From Candidatus Poribacteria bacterium (GTDB taxonomy: Bacteria; Poribacteria; WGA-4E; GCA-2687025), in contig BPJZ01000013.1 in the NCBI GenBank assembly GCA_026004875.1, positions 32,681 to 96,680 on the forward strand: a stretch of DNA of 64,000 bases, given 5' to 3'. Positions within the stretch are counted from its first letter, which is position 1; each line of letters begins with the position of its first letter. The position numbers and the translations under genes were made by a program. Below the pieces are notes generated by a model, which saw nothing but the letters and a program-made list of their open reading frames with translations, did not search any database and was not told the DNA's origin. Of this stretch, positions 1-10,808 are shown piece by piece.

Positions 1-122
1 CGTGGACGGATATCTTGACCTTTGGGGGCAACGGCCCGTCAGCCATCCGCGTTCCTCCTCTGTTGGATCGGTCCGCCCTCATCAGGGATGGTAACTCCCG
101 CCAGGAAGGGGATCAATCCGGT

Positions 123-3011
123 TCAGGAGGGCCTTAATTGCTCCTTTGTAGGGAGAACTCGGCGTAGGTAGCGCCCCGTGTAGGAACGTTCGCAAGCGGC
201 GATCTCCTCCGGCGGTCCGGCGATCAGCACCTCTCCGCCGTTGTGGCCGCCCTCTGGCCCCAGGTCGATCACCCAGTCGGCGCACTTGATCACATCCAAG
301 TGGTGTTCGATCACGACGACCGTATTTCCGGCCTGGACAAGCCGGTTCAGACAGTCCAACAATCGCTGGATGTCGGCGAGGTGAAGGCCGGTGGTCGGCT
401 CATCGAGCAGGTAGAGTTTGTGGGCGCCGCGCTTGACCTTGCCGAGTTCGGTGGCCAGCTTGACCCGCTGGGCTTCGCCGCCGGAGAGCGTTGTTGAGGA
501 CTGGCCTAACCGAAGGTATCCCAGCCCCAGGTCGTCGAGCACTTGGAGCTTTCGGGCGACCGGGCGCACGTCGGCGAAAAACTCGACGGCCTCCTCGATC
601 GTCATCTCAAGGACCTCAGCGATGCTTTTCTCCTTGTAGAGGACCTCTAGGGTCTCCTCGTTGAACCGAGCGCCTCGACACACCGGACAGGGCACCTCCA
701 CGTCCGGCATGAAGTGAAGCGAGGTGGTCACCACCCCTTCGCCGGAGCACTCCTCGCAGCGGCCCCCCTTGACGTTGAAGCTAAACCGTCCCGGCTGATA
801 GCCCCGCCGTTGGGCCTCCGGCGTCTGGGCGAACAGCTTCCGAATCGAATCGAAGACGCCTACGTAGGTCGCCGGGTTGGACTTTGGCGTCCGTCCGATG
901 GGGGACTGGTCGATATTCACCACGTCCGTAAGCTGCTCGAGCCCCTCGATAGCGTCGTGGTCGCCGGGGATCGTCCGGCTGTCGTAGAAGACCGAGTGAA
1001 GCTTCTTGTAGAGGATTTCGTTGATCAGCGTGCTCTTCCCGGAGCCGGAGGCACCGGTAATGCAGACGAAGAGCCCAAGGGGGATCTCGACGTCTATGTT
1101 TTTCAGGTTGTTCTCACGGGCGCCCCGGATACGGAGCCAGCGGGATTGCTGGGGTTGGCGACGTTTCGTGGGGACCTCGATCCGCTTTCGACCGCTGAGG
1201 TACTGGCCCGTCAGCGAGGCGGGGTTGTTGAGCACTTCCTCAACCGAACCTTGAGCGACGATTTCACCCCCGTGAACTCCTGGTCCCGGCCCTAGCTCTA
1301 GGATGTGGTCCGCCGCCCGGATCGTCTCTTCGTCGTGCTCGACGACGATCACCGTGTTGCCGATGTCCCGGAGGCGGCGGAGCGTCTGGATCATCTTTTC
1401 GTTGTCGCGCGGGTGCAAGCCGATGCTCGGTTCGTCCAGGACGTAGAGCATTCCCATCAATCCAGAGCCGATCTGAGTCGAAAGCCGGATCCGTTGTGCT
1501 TCGCCGCCGGAGAGCGTGCCGGATTTCCGGTTGAGGCTCAGGTAGTCCAGACCGATCCCCAAGAGGATGTCGAGCCGAGCGAGGATCTCTCGTAGGACCG
1601 TCTCAGCCCCAGCCCGGAACGGCGTCTTGATCGGCGTCTGGGCCAGGAACTCCCGGAGATCGGAGAGTTGCATCTCTCCCAGCTCGTGAATGTTCTTCCC
1701 GCCGATTGTGACCAGGAGGCGTGGACCGCGGAGCCGCGTCCCGCCGCATTCTGGGCAGTCGTGCTCCACCATGACCCGCCGCAGCCACTCCTCCATGCCG
1801 GAGTGGGACTCTGCCCGCCGCCGATAACGACGATAGGTGCGATCAATCTGGGTCGCCACCCCGTCAAAGCGCCAAGGCTCCCCTTCCCGGTCAAAGGGGC
1901 GCTTTGCCTCCGGTGGCGTCCGGAGCGGAAACCGCTCCCCCTTTGTCCCATAAAGGAGGATCTCACGAACCGTCTCGGGAAGCTCCTCCCAGGGGGTATC
2001 CAAACTGAAACCGTAGTGCTGGGCAAGACTGTACATAATCCGTCCGCCCCAAGCGTCCGGATTATAGACGAACGCTTCGCGGACAAAGGCCCCTTCTCGG
2101 ATGCTCCGCCGCTTGTCGGGGACCAGCAGGTCGGGATGCACCTGAAGGTAGGTTCCCAACCCCGAACAGGTCGAGCAGGCCGCTTCAGGATTGTTAAACT
2201 GAAAGTATCCCGGCGTTGGCTCCAGCATGGTGACCCTCGCCGAGCTGGCAAAGCCCGCGTAGAAGGCCTCCTCGTCCACACCGACCGCGTCGGCGTTGAG
2301 CAGAACGATTCGGAGAAAGTGCTCCCCTAAAAGGGGCACGGCCCGGATCGCCGACTTAACGCTCTTTTCGATCTCCGGACCGATCAGGAAGCGATCTACC
2401 AGCACCTCCATTCGGTAGGTGCGGTCCTCGTCGAGCGTTGACTCTTCACTCAGGTCTATCAGCTCGTCGTCCACGTAGAGCCGTTTGTAGCCCTTCGAGC
2501 GGATCTCCCCAAACAGGTAGGGGTAATCCTCGCCGTAGATCTTCCAAACCGGGGCGCGGATCTCCACCTCGGTTCCCGGCGGAAGGGTAACGATTCGCTC
2601 GACGATCTGGGCCACGTTAAAGCTGGGGATCGGCTCGCCGGTGTAGGGGCAGTGGGCCTGTCCGGCCAACGCAAAGAGCAGATTCAAGTAGCTACTGATG
2701 TCGGTCATCGTCCCGACGGTGGAACGGGGATTGTTCGCCGCCGTCTTTTGCTCAATCGAGACGACCGGCGAGAGCCCATAGACGAAATCCACGTCCGGCT
2801 TTTTCAGCTGCTCTACAAACCGGCGCGAGTAGGAGGAGAGCGACTCCAAGAATCGGCGCTGAGCCTCAGCATAGATTGTCTCAAAGGCCAGAGAGGACTT
2901 GCCAGAGCCGCTCAGACCGGTCAGGACGATCAGCCGATCGCGGGGCAACACCACGTGGATGTTCTTCAGGTTGTTCTCTCGGGCCCCGATCACCTCGATC
3001 GTGGTTCTCAC
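123..3011 (-). CDS. uvrA: Excinuclease ABC subunit A (UvrA)
   Basis: Full-length protein with two ABC modules ([23 protein letters not shown]), zinc-binding CxxC motifs and two LSGGEAQR signatures. GTG start at 3011 chosen because it overlaps the upstream stop (GTGA); the ORF track extends to 3026. Confidence 0.97.
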   Translation of the reverse strand: MRTTIEVIGARENNLKNIHVVLPRDRLIVLTGLSGSGKSSLAFETIYAEAQRRFLESLSSYSRRFVEQLKKPDVDFVYGLSPVVSIEQKTAANNPRSTVGTMTDISSYLNLLFALAGQAHCPYTGEPIPSFNVAQIVERIVTLPPGTEVEIRAPVWKIYGEDYPYLFGEIRSKGYKRLYVDDELIDLSEESTLDEDRTYRMEVLVDRFLIGPEIEKSVKSAIRAVPLLGEHFLRIVLLNADAVGVDEEAFYAGFASSARVTMLEPTPGYFQFNNPEAACSTCSGLGTYLQVHPDLLVPDKRRSIREGAFVREAFVYNPDAWGGRIMYSLAQHYGFSLDTPWEELPETVREILLYGTKGERFPLRTPPEAKRPFDREGEPWRFDGVATQIDRTYRRYRRRAESHSGMEEWLRRVMVEHDCPECGGTRLRGPRLLVTIGGKNIHELGEMQLSDLREFLAQTPIKTPFRAGAETVLREILARLDILLGIGLDYLSLNRKSGTLSGGEAQRIRLSTQIGSGLMGMLYVLDEPSIGLHPRDNEKMIQTLRRLRDIGNTVIVVEHDEETIRAADHILELGPGPGVHGGEIVAQGSVEEVLNNPASLTGQYLSGRKRIEVPTKRRQPQQSRWLRIRGARENNLKNIDVEIPLGLFVCITGASGSGKSTLINEILYKKLHSVFYDSRTIPGDHDAIEGLEQLTDVVNIDQSPIGRTPKSNPATYVGVFDSIRKLFAQTPEAQRRGYQPGRFSFNVKGGRCEECSGEGVVTTSLHFMPDVEVPCPVCRGARFNEETLEVLYKEKSIAEVLEMTIEEAVEFFADVRPVARKLQVLDDLGLGYLRLGQSSTTLSGGEAQRVKLATELGKVKRGAHKLYLLDEPTTGLHLADIQRLLDCLNRLVQAGNTVVVIEHHLDVIKCADWVIDLGPEGGHNGGEVLIAGPPEEIAACERSYTGRYLRRVLPTKEQLRPS

Positions 3012-3943
3012 GGGAGCTCCCTCCACTCGTCATAGTAAAAAGCGGCCTCTTCGACGGTCGTCCGACTTTTGGGGGTCAAGCGGGTCGGTTGGGAGGCGGC
3101 GACCAGGAAGCCGTGGTAGGCCAGCCATTCACAGGCGATCACGATCTCCCGATTCTGGGCAACGCGCTCGAACCGCTCGGCGATCTCCGTTGCGGTTCGG
3201 GGTGTTCCTTCCTCTTTGAGGTAATCAAAGAGAGGGCGGAACAGCTCTCCGGCTCGGTTCAGAAGGTACGTCCGTACCCGGTCCAACGCCGCACCGACCG
3301 TTTTAGCGTTCTTGGGTTGGTCCATCAGCTCCAGATAAAGGGGTCGAAAAAGCTCCGGGCTCAGCTCACAAGCCCGCTGGAGGTTCTCGCGCGAGGTGAC
3401 CTCGCCGTGATCGAGCACTTCCAGAGCGGCTAGACCGTCTAGGACTTCAAGAAGCCACTTATAGGCATAGGCGTAGTCTCGCTTGACGACGTACCACTTT
3501 TCGGCCTTGATAAACGTTGGCAGCAGCCAGGTCGCCCAGCGCATTCGCTGAAGCTCTCGGTCGCGGTCGCCCAGGGCGCGGGTCTGCTCGTAATACTCCC
3601 GGATGGATTCGTCGCGCGTGAACAGCAGTCGGCTTCGGGCAAGGCTGGAGTGGATGAACCCGCTCTGAAGGGAGCCTTCGATCTCCTTCCGGAACTCCCG
3701 TCGGGGGAGCAGGTGGACGTGAAAGAACAGTCCGTCTTCGCAGAGGACATAACTTTTTGATTGGGCGTCGTCCTGAGCAATCAGGAGGATGTCCACGTCG
3801 GACTGCTCCCAAACCTCATCGTAGGAGAGGCTCCCAAAGAGAATGGCTGCTAGAACGCGCCGATCCTCCTGAACGCGGGCTAGAAAGCTCTCCAGCGCCG
3901 CCTGAAATCGCTCCTGGACGCTCGCCCCCTCCTGGGTCGTCAT
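3008..3943 (-). CDS. Nucleotidyltransferase-domain protein with C-terminal helical/winged-helix-like region
   Basis: N-terminal '[28 protein letters not shown]' matches the minimal nucleotidyltransferase GS..(x)..SDxD signature; stop overlaps the uvrA start. Confidence 0.8.
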   Translation of the reverse strand: MTTQEGASVQERFQAALESFLARVQEDRRVLAAILFGSLSYDEVWEQSDVDILLIAQDDAQSKSYVLCEDGLFFHVHLLPRREFRKEIEGSLQSGFIHSSLARSRLLFTRDESIREYYEQTRALGDRDRELQRMRWATWLLPTFIKAEKWYVVKRDYAYAYKWLLEVLDGLAALEVLDHGEVTSRENLQRACELSPELFRPLYLELMDQPKNAKTVGAALDRVRTYLLNRAGELFRPLFDYLKEEGTPRTATEIAERFERVAQNREIVIACEWLAYHGFLVAASQPTRLTPKSRTTVEEAAFYYDEWRELP

Positions 3944-4055
3944 CGCCTTTCGCCTAGGCTTATCTTGGATGGAAAATGAAACCGTAACCCCCTGCGCTTG
4001 GACAACGGTGGACAGATCCGCGGCGTTTCTTTAGTATGGGGCGGAGGCAGGACCC

Positions 4056-4502
4056 TTGTCTAATCGAGCGGATCGCCCCGAATTGGGGTTGCTGAGCGGT
4101 CTTTTTGTCTACGGGACGCTGCGGAGCGGAGAGCCGGCCCATGGAATGCTGGTCCCCCCTCCAGTGCAGGTCCTCCCGGGAGAGGTGGAGGGACGGCTGT
4201 TTGCGCTTCCAGAGGGCTATCCGGGGTTGTTGGACGGCACCGGTCGAGTGCGCGGGGAGCTGCTCCTGTACCCCGGAGGGGTGCCGCTCCCCTTGCTGAA
4301 CCGAGTGGATCGGTTCGAGGGCTACTACGGCCCGGGGGACCCAAGGAACCTGTACGACCGGATCGTGGTGGTCGTCCTGACGCCTCGAGGGGAGCTTTCG
4401 GCCTACGCCTATCGGTATCGGGATGCCGAGCGAGCCCAGCGCCTTGGGGTCTGGATTCCCCACGGAGACTGGGCCCGCTACCGGCGTGAGCGCCAGATTT
4501 GA
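4056..4502 (+). CDS. Gamma-glutamylcyclotransferase-like (AIG2/GGCT) protein
   Basis: 'LFVYGTLRSGEPAHGML' N-terminal motif and 'VDRFEGYY', typical of the GGCT/AIG2 fold. TTG start. Confidence 0.85.
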   Translation: MSNRADRPELGLLSGLFVYGTLRSGEPAHGMLVPPPVQVLPGEVEGRLFALPEGYPGLLDGTGRVRGELLLYPGGVPLPLLNRVDRFEGYYGPGDPRNLYDRIVVVVLTPRGELSAYAYRYRDAERAQRLGVWIPHGDWARYRRERQI

Positions 4503-4515
4503 CGCTCGGCGCTCA
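4487..4515. terminator. Putative bidirectional terminator hairpin between convergent genes
   Basis: Inverted repeat TGAGCGCC ... GGCGCTCA (8 bp) followed by AAAA, at the convergent 3' ends (4502 / 4513). Confidence 0.35.
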
Positions 4516-5802
4516 AAAGTCCAACGTGACTCCACCCGTCCACCAGTCGGTCTCGAGATCGCCGTAGTAGGCGACGCCCGCCTTCAGGAAGGCCAGCGCC
4601 ACTTCCAGTCCGAAGGTGGGATAACCGTGGTTGTTCCCTGCACGGACAGCCAGCCGGAGGGGACTGCGGGGCAACAACACCGCCTCGATCCCCAGGTGTA
4701 GGTAGTCGGTAAAGGAGTTGTTTCGGAACTCCTCAAGGTGATTGTCTCCAGCCGGGCTGCTGAGCGCGGCGGCCACCTGCAGGTCGAGCAGGTCGTTTTC
4801 GCGGTTCAGCGCGCGTAGCGGGCGAGCAGCAAGGCCCACCGTCAGCGTCCGCGGAAAGCGTCCCTCCCCGACGTTGGAGACCAAGCTGCGAACCACTAGC
4901 GCCGAGCGGAGATAGTCGGTATGCTCTGCCTGCAGCCCCAAGTCCACGCCAAAGCCCCGCGTCGTCTCCGTGTTTTCGTCCACGAGATCCAGCACGTCCT
5001 GAAAGGAGGAGACCTCCTGATCGGCGCCAAAGCGCAGGTGTTCCTCTTGGAACCGCTCCGGATGGAGCGCTTCGGCGATCTCAAACTGATCGTTCCGGTA
5101 CTTCCGGTTGACCCATCGCCAGCCCAAACCGGCCCGGACGGTCCGCACGAAGGGCAGCTCCACGTGGCGCTTGGCCGCTACGGCTGCCTGGATGGTGGCC
5201 ACCTCTAAGGCTCCGCTCCATTGGACGCGGTCGTCCAGAGTGTCCAGCACAACCGAACGCCAAGGAAGCCCCGCCCGGCGGAACCGAAACCAGCTGAACG
5301 CTCGGTTGGTGACGTTCACACCGGCTGTGATCGGCGTCTGAGCCACTTCAAACAAGGGCGCCCCCAAGCTCAAGACGACAAAGTCCGACTGGAGAGCGAG
5401 ATCCCTTCGCCGGAGCCGCGCGATCCGATCCACCAGTCGTTGCGCCGCTGGGTGGTCCACCACCTGGTCTTCAGGGAGTCCGGAGAGTTCGTCCAGGTCG
5501 CTGAGCAGGTCGGGCAGCTCGGCGGTCTCATCTACTAGGTCCTTGGAGACTCGAGCCTGAATCGGCGTGAGCCGGAGCGTGAACCGCTCTAAGTGGCTCA
5601 GGCCGGCGGGATTGTAGTTAAAGCTGTCCAGGTCGTCGGCGAGCGCCTCGTAGGCGTTTCCCAGGGCCATCGGGCGCAACCCTCGATGGGGCAGGAGCGG
5701 AAGGATCTCTTCAGCGGCAGCGGTCGTCACCAGGAGCCCACAAAGGCCGAGCACCCATCCCCAGCCGATCCATTGTCCGACGCGTTGCAAAGTCCGGTAC
5801 AT
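4513..5802 (-). CDS. Outer-membrane beta-barrel-like protein (PorV/TraF-like 'LRPMALGNAYEALADD.DSFNYNPAGL')
   Basis: Signal peptide plus 'RGLRPMALGNAYEALADDLDSFNYNPAGLSHL' motif and C-terminal barrel-like strands. Confidence 0.65.
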   Translation of the reverse strand: MYRTLQRVGQWIGWGWVLGLCGLLVTTAAAEEILPLLPHRGLRPMALGNAYEALADDLDSFNYNPAGLSHLERFTLRLTPIQARVSKDLVDETAELPDLLSDLDELSGLPEDQVVDHPAAQRLVDRIARLRRRDLALQSDFVVLSLGAPLFEVAQTPITAGVNVTNRAFSWFRFRRAGLPWRSVVLDTLDDRVQWSGALEVATIQAAVAAKRHVELPFVRTVRAGLGWRWVNRKYRNDQFEIAEALHPERFQEEHLRFGADQEVSSFQDVLDLVDENTETTRGFGVDLGLQAEHTDYLRSALVVRSLVSNVGEGRFPRTLTVGLAARPLRALNRENDLLDLQVAAALSSPAGDNHLEEFRNNSFTDYLHLGIEAVLLPRSPLRLAVRAGNNHGYPTFGLEVALAFLKAGVAYYGDLETDWWTGGVTLDF

Positions 5803-5817
5803 CGTTCTCGCCCTTTC

Positions 5818-6756
5818 CTACTGTTCCTGAAGGATCCGCTCAACGAGGTCCGCCGGCAGCGTCTCGATGACGAATCCCCACGACTCCAGCTGACGGATCA
5901 GCTCCTCGATCAGCTCCCGATCCACGGAGTCGCGGAGCTCATCAATGGCCGCTTTGAGATCGGGGGCGACTTCGCCCAACCGCTCCGCCGCCTCGTTCAG
6001 GTGGAACAGGGCGCTACGCTGGTAGAGGGCCTCGTCTAGTTGGGGGAGCACCTCTTCCGCCCGCACGGTGCCGCCGGTCAGCAGACGAATCGCGTTAACC
6101 ATCGCTTGCCGCTGCTGATCGTTGAAGAGCGCCAACACTTCCCGGGGCCGGAGCCCCTCGACGTTCTGTTTGAACACGAAGTCGTAAACGTTCGCGCTGT
6201 CGGCCTCCGGCGAGTAGCGAATCTCGTACAGCTCCCCGCCGGCTTCAGCCAGGATGCCGACCGCGTTCAGGGTGTAAAGGTAGGAAAGGTAGAAGTGAAT
6301 CATCGCCTCGTCGGTCCTGGACAGGCCGAGCTCTTCAGCAAACTCCTCGATCAACTCCTGTCCGTCTTCCTGAAAGAGCGGGGCCTCCAGCGTGTCGATG
6401 AAGAGCGGCTCCTCCAAGGTGTACAGCTCGATCGGGTCCAAGGAGGTCCCCGTCGCTTCGAAGACTTCGTAGAAGGAGTCGATCGCCGTCTGCAGCTCCT
6501 GCTGAACCCGAGGGGAGGTCAACGCCTCTGGCGCGGGGAGCTCCTCCTTGAGGCTCCTGAGCGAGCCGATCTTGTCCAGGTCGAGCTGAACGTCGGCCCG
6601 TTCCATGGCCGTCTCCGCCGTGAGGAGCGCTTGACTGGCCTGCTGGAGGGAGGCGGGGATCTCTTCCTCCTCCTCGGCGCTGGGCCGTTCGGCGCAGCCG
6701 AACAGGGAGCTCAGCAGAAGCAGCGTCCCGGAGAGAAAAATCAGAGGGCGTTTCAT
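5818..6756 (-). CDS. Predicted lipoprotein of unknown function
   Basis: 'LLLLSSLFGCAERPS' lipobox; mostly helical acidic protein; adjacent to and co-oriented with the OMP gene. Confidence 0.7.
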   Translation of the reverse strand: MKRPLIFLSGTLLLLSSLFGCAERPSAEEEEEIPASLQQASQALLTAETAMERADVQLDLDKIGSLRSLKEELPAPEALTSPRVQQELQTAIDSFYEVFEATGTSLDPIELYTLEEPLFIDTLEAPLFQEDGQELIEEFAEELGLSRTDEAMIHFYLSYLYTLNAVGILAEAGGELYEIRYSPEADSANVYDFVFKQNVEGLRPREVLALFNDQQRQAMVNAIRLLTGGTVRAEEVLPQLDEALYQRSALFHLNEAAERLGEVAPDLKAAIDELRDSVDRELIEELIRQLESWGFVIETLPADLVERILQEQ

Positions 6757-6864
6757 CAGAAACTCCTGTTAAATTGAGGCCGCGCAAACCCGTTGTACTT
6801 CCAAGAGGAGTATTGCGCATCCACCCACTGAGAACGCAAGCTGTCCCCCAGGGTTCAACGAGCG

Positions 6865-7962
6865 TTAGCGGAGGTAGCGGGCCGGATCAACGGCTCGGTC
6901 GTTGATCCGGATCTCAAAGTGGAGGTGGGGACCGGTGGAGTAGCCGGTCGAGCCGGTGTAGCCGAGGGTCGCCCCTTGTCGTACCCGTTGGCCGCGACGG
7001 ACAACGATCCGCTGAAGATGGGCGTAACGAGTCGTGACGCCTCCCCCGTGGTCGATGACGACCAGATTTCCGTATCCGCCCAGTCGGCCGGCGTAGATCA
7101 CGCGGCCGGAGCGAGCCGCGACGACCCGCGCCCCGGCGCCGGAGGCAAAGTCTATTCCCTGGTGCATCGTCCGCCGACCGCTGATCGGATGGGTGCGCAT
7201 CCCAAACGGCGAGGAGACGCGTCCAGAGACGGGCCGGATAAACCGCTCCGGCTGAGCGCTAGAGCCTGGCAGCACGCGCGGAATCTGGGCGTTGGGAAGA
7301 AACAGCTCCTGTCCGACCCAGATGCGGTTGGGGTTCTCGATCCCGTTTGTCTCCTGAATCGTCTTGATCGGGACCCGGTATCGAAGGGCGATGTCTTCCA
7401 AGGTGTCGTGCCGCTGGACGACGTAGAGCACCCCCTTCCGGTCAGGAATGCGGAGCGTGGCTCCAGGCGTTAGGCGACGGGGGTCGCGGATGCCGTTCAC
7501 GGTCAACAGGGTGTACCAGTCTAGGCCGAACTGACGAGCGATTGCGTCCAGCGTGTCCCCACGCTTGACCGTGTAGTTGGTGTAGCGCACCCGGACCCGG
7601 GAAGGGACGGGTTGGGGGCTCTGCCCCTCCTCCGGTTCCAGCGCCGGGACGGGGTCATCTGCCCCCTCAGCGGGCGGGGCGATCTCCTCTTCAGGGCGGC
7701 CGTCCAGGTCCGGCGGAAGGTCGATGAAGTCGTCAATGGAGTACCCTTCTGGACCGCCCAGGGGAAGGGTCGCGTCGGCAAAGCTCCGCGCGCTCCCCGA
7801 GGGCGCTCGAAGCGCCGCAAACAGAAAGAGCGATCCGAGCACCCCTGCGACAAAAAGAAGTGGCATCCAGTGGGAGCGGGTCCGAGGCTGCAAACACCTT
7901 GAGGGCCGGGAGCCCTCGACCAGGCGATCCCACTTGGAGTAAGAAGGCCGATTTTTTCGCAC
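6865..7962 (-). CDS. M23 family metallopeptidase with two LysM domains
   Basis: 'YTVKRGDTLDAIARQFGL' and 'YVVQRHDTLEDIALRYRV' LysM motifs; 'HQGIDFASGAGARVVAARSGRVIYAG' and 'HLHFEI' LytM motifs. Confidence 0.95.
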   Translation of the reverse strand: MRKNRPSYSKWDRLVEGSRPSRCLQPRTRSHWMPLLFVAGVLGSLFLFAALRAPSGSARSFADATLPLGGPEGYSIDDFIDLPPDLDGRPEEEIAPPAEGADDPVPALEPEEGQSPQPVPSRVRVRYTNYTVKRGDTLDAIARQFGLDWYTLLTVNGIRDPRRLTPGATLRIPDRKGVLYVVQRHDTLEDIALRYRVPIKTIQETNGIENPNRIWVGQELFLPNAQIPRVLPGSSAQPERFIRPVSGRVSSPFGMRTHPISGRRTMHQGIDFASGAGARVVAARSGRVIYAGRLGGYGNLVVIDHGGGVTTRYAHLQRIVVRRGQRVRQGATLGYTGSTGYSTGPHLHFEIRINDRAVDPARYLR

Positions 7963-8004
7963 CAGCGTGCCTTTCTGGGCCTGGAGTCCAGCTCGCTTGA
8001 AAGG

Positions 8005-8865
8005 TTACGCGCTGGAGGACTTCTCCGTTTCGGTGGGGTCTGGCCCAAGGTTCCAGCCCCCGTCGAGGACCTCGATTCGGCCCGTCTTGTAGTGGGCGCG
8101 GGGATGGCTGAGCACCAGCGCTTCAAAGACCACCGCGTCCACATGCGCGAACTTAGTGACCGGTAGTTGCCCGGCGCGAAGCTGCTCCTCTTTGCGTCCG
8201 ATGGTGGCCAGACCCATGCCGGCGTAGACGACTCCAACGGCGATGACGTTCACGTTGATGTCGTCCCGCCGGAGCCGACGGGCCAGCTCCTGGAGCCCCT
8301 GTTCCAGCTTTCGCTTGGAGGCGGCGTAGTAGCGCAGATATTCGGAGGGGTACTCTTTCCATTCGGTGACGTAGGAAGAAATGCCTAGGATCGCCCCACG
8401 GGTGGGCCAGAGCGGGGAGAAGGACTCATTTCGGCGGAGAAGCGTAGCTGCTTCTTCTGAGAAGGCCAGTGGCGCATCGGCGTTGATCCGTTCCTGCTCG
8501 GCGATTCGCTCGGGGGTGAGGTCGGTCCTGTAACAGACACCAGCGTTGTTGATCAGCACGTCCAGCCGTCCGAAGGCCTCCTCGGTCCGCTCCAGAACTC
8601 GCCTTCGATCTCCTGGATCGGTGAGGTCGGCTCGGAGGAGCAGCAGCCGTTTCTCCTCCATTGCTTGGGCGTGATCCCGTCGGAGGAGCGCCTCAGCCTG
8701 TTGCGACTCCTCCGAGACTCCCCGGTGGAACACCACGACACGCGCTCCGGCGCCCAGAAAGCCGTCGGTCAGCGCTCGGCCGATCCCTCGGACGCCGCCA
8801 GAGATCAACACGACGCGTCCCGAATGCCGGATCTCCGGCTCTGGAGGAAGCCAAACTCCCTGCAC
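8005..8865 (-). CDS. SDR family oxidoreductase
   Basis: 'VVLISGGVRGIGRALTDGFLGAGARVVVFHRG', 'LINNAGV', 'YYAASKRKLEQG'. GTG start at 8865 inferred from an RBS-like GGAG; the ORF track extends to 8931. Confidence 0.9.
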   Translation of the reverse strand: MQGVWLPPEPEIRHSGRVVLISGGVRGIGRALTDGFLGAGARVVVFHRGVSEESQQAEALLRRDHAQAMEEKRLLLLRADLTDPGDRRRVLERTEEAFGRLDVLINNAGVCYRTDLTPERIAEQERINADAPLAFSEEAATLLRRNESFSPLWPTRGAILGISSYVTEWKEYPSEYLRYYAASKRKLEQGLQELARRLRRDDINVNVIAVGVVYAGMGLATIGRKEEQLRAGQLPVTKFAHVDAVVFEALVLSHPRAHYKTGRIEVLDGGWNLGPDPTETEKSSSA

Positions 8866-9002
8866 GGTTGCTTGCTCCTTTCTTCTCCGCTGGCTCGCTG
8901 GAACCGTACCACGGAATCGGAGCCCCCGCAAATCGCGGTTGCTTCGGAGGAGCCTCTCTTCTTATGCTTCTTCTAGAAGCCAACGGTGCCAGGGAGAGAG
9001 TG

Positions 9003-10031
9003 ATGCCGATCTACGGAGCTTACTACGCGGGAAGTCGAACGGTGTACGTGGACCGGAGCGATCCCATTCCGCCGGGGCCTGGGGAGGTGCGGCTCCAGGT
9101 GGCCTACTGCGGCGTCTGCGGAACCGACCTCCACGTCTACCAAGGCCATATGGATCGGCGGATCGCCGCGCCCCAGGTGATCGGCCACGAGATGGCGGGG
9201 ACCGTCGTCGAGGTCGGACCGGACGTCTCGGGCTGGGAGCCTGGAGATCGGGTTGTGGTTCGGCCGGTGGATCCTTGCGACAACTGTCCGGCTTGCCGCG
9301 CAGGGCATCGCCACCTTTGCCACCGGCTTAAGGTGCTGGGGATCGACACGCCGGGAGCTTTTCAGGGCTCCTGGACCGTTCCGGCGCATACGCTCCATCG
9401 GCTGCCGGAGGGGCTTTCGCTCGAGGAGGCGGCCCTCGTAGAGCCGGTTGCGGTGGCCTGTCACGACGTTCGGCTGGCCGCGGTGGCTCCAGGGGAGACG
9501 GTCGTCGTTATCGGCGGAGGACCCATCGGGGCGCTGAACGCCCTGGTGGCCCGACACGTCGGGGGGAACGTCCTGGTTGCTGAGATCAACCCGTATCGGC
9601 TTCGGCTGCTCCGCTCTTTAGGCTTGGAGGCGGTGGACCCGCGTCAGGTCGACCTGACGGAGTTGGTGCAGGAGCGCACCGCAGGGGCCGGCGCCGATGT
9701 GGTCTTTGAGGTCTCCGGCTCGGCCGCTGGAGCGCGCTTAATGACCGAACTCCCGCGCGTCCGGGGACGGATGATCGTCGTGGCGATCTTCTCGGAACCG
9801 CCCTCGGTGGACCTGTTCCGAGTCTTCTGGCGGGAGCTTCAGCTTCGCGGGACGCGACTTTATGAGCCGGAGGATTTCGAACAAGCGATCCAGCTGCTGG
9901 CGGAGCGGGCGCTGCCCGTTCAGGAGCTGATCACCGATCGGCGGCCCCTGTCGGCGCTTCCTCAGGTCTTTGAGGAGCTCACCGCCGGGGCCGACGCGAT
10001 GAAGGTGCTGATTGACGTTCAGCAGGTCTGA
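9003..10031 (+). CDS. Zinc-dependent alcohol/sorbitol dehydrogenase-like protein (MDR family)
   Basis: 'GVCGTDLHVYQGH', 'GHEMAGTVVEVG', 'C-NCPACRAGHRHLC' structural zinc loop; ATG at 9003. Confidence 0.93.
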   Translation: MPIYGAYYAGSRTVYVDRSDPIPPGPGEVRLQVAYCGVCGTDLHVYQGHMDRRIAAPQVIGHEMAGTVVEVGPDVSGWEPGDRVVVRPVDPCDNCPACRAGHRHLCHRLKVLGIDTPGAFQGSWTVPAHTLHRLPEGLSLEEAALVEPVAVACHDVRLAAVAPGETVVVIGGGPIGALNALVARHVGGNVLVAEINPYRLRLLRSLGLEAVDPRQVDLTELVQERTAGAGADVVFEVSGSAAGARLMTELPRVRGRMIVVAIFSEPPSVDLFRVFWRELQLRGTRLYEPEDFEQAIQLLAERALPVQELITDRRPLSALPQVFEELTAGADAMKVLIDVQQV

Positions 10032-10106
10032 GCTCGCTGGAAGGCGAGCGCCTCTCCCTGGGCGCCTCGCCGGAGCGGAGGTCGTTCCAGGGAGGAAGGG
10101 GAGCGG

Positions 10107-10808
10107 ATGCCAATCGAGGCAAGGGTCCTCCTTCGCGCAGCTCAAGAGCGCGCCGAACAGGAGCTGCTTCCTCTGCTCCGACGACCGGTGCCCGAGTGGA
10201 CGCCGGCGCGGTTGGGAGGGTGGCGCAACCGGCTCCTGGCGGTGGCCTATCTCTTGGAAGAGGCCGATTCGGAGCTGGCCCAGGAGGCGTTCCGGATCGT
10301 GGAGCTCAGCGGTCGGCTCTGGCGACTGGTCGAGGAGCACCACGACGCACTCGAAGAGATCGAAGACTACCGTCGGGCTCGCATGCTGGACGCCGAATCG
10401 GAGCTGATTACCTGGGGCGAGGAGTTCTTCTCTGGAGAGGACGTCACCGTCACCGCCTTTCTCGCCAACATGGTCAGCTTCTTCCTCGGTTGGCAATCAA
10501 ACACCATCTGGGTTCAGGCGGGAGAGAAGTCCCATCGGTCCGCCGTTCGGAGCTATCTCCCGGAGATTCAGGAGCAGCTCTGGGAGTTCATGGTGTTGGT
10601 TCTGGAAGACGCTCAGGCGGAGCGCACGCCGGCGGCCGTGCAAGAGCTAGCCCGGCGCACCGAAGCGCTCACGGCATGGATTGATCGGGCGCAGCTTTCG
10701 ACGACGGCGCAAGTGGGTTTTCTGGCGTTGCTGTACTCCCTCCTGATCCGAATGCGCATGGGGCGACTCGTCCTTCGTCTCGCCGAGCGGGTTCCTTTGG
10801 AAGAGTGA
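10107..10808 (+). CDS. Hypothetical protein (233 aa, helical)
   Basis: Intact ORF with RBS-like GGAGG-like sequence upstream; no recognised family. Confidence 0.65.
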   Translation: MPIEARVLLRAAQERAEQELLPLLRRPVPEWTPARLGGWRNRLLAVAYLLEEADSELAQEAFRIVELSGRLWRLVEEHHDALEEIEDYRRARMLDAESELITWGEEFFSGEDVTVTAFLANMVSFFLGWQSNTIWVQAGEKSHRSAVRSYLPEIQEQLWEFMVLVLEDAQAERTPAAVQELARRTEALTAWIDRAQLSTTAQVGFLALLYSLLIRMRMGRLVLRLAERVPLEE

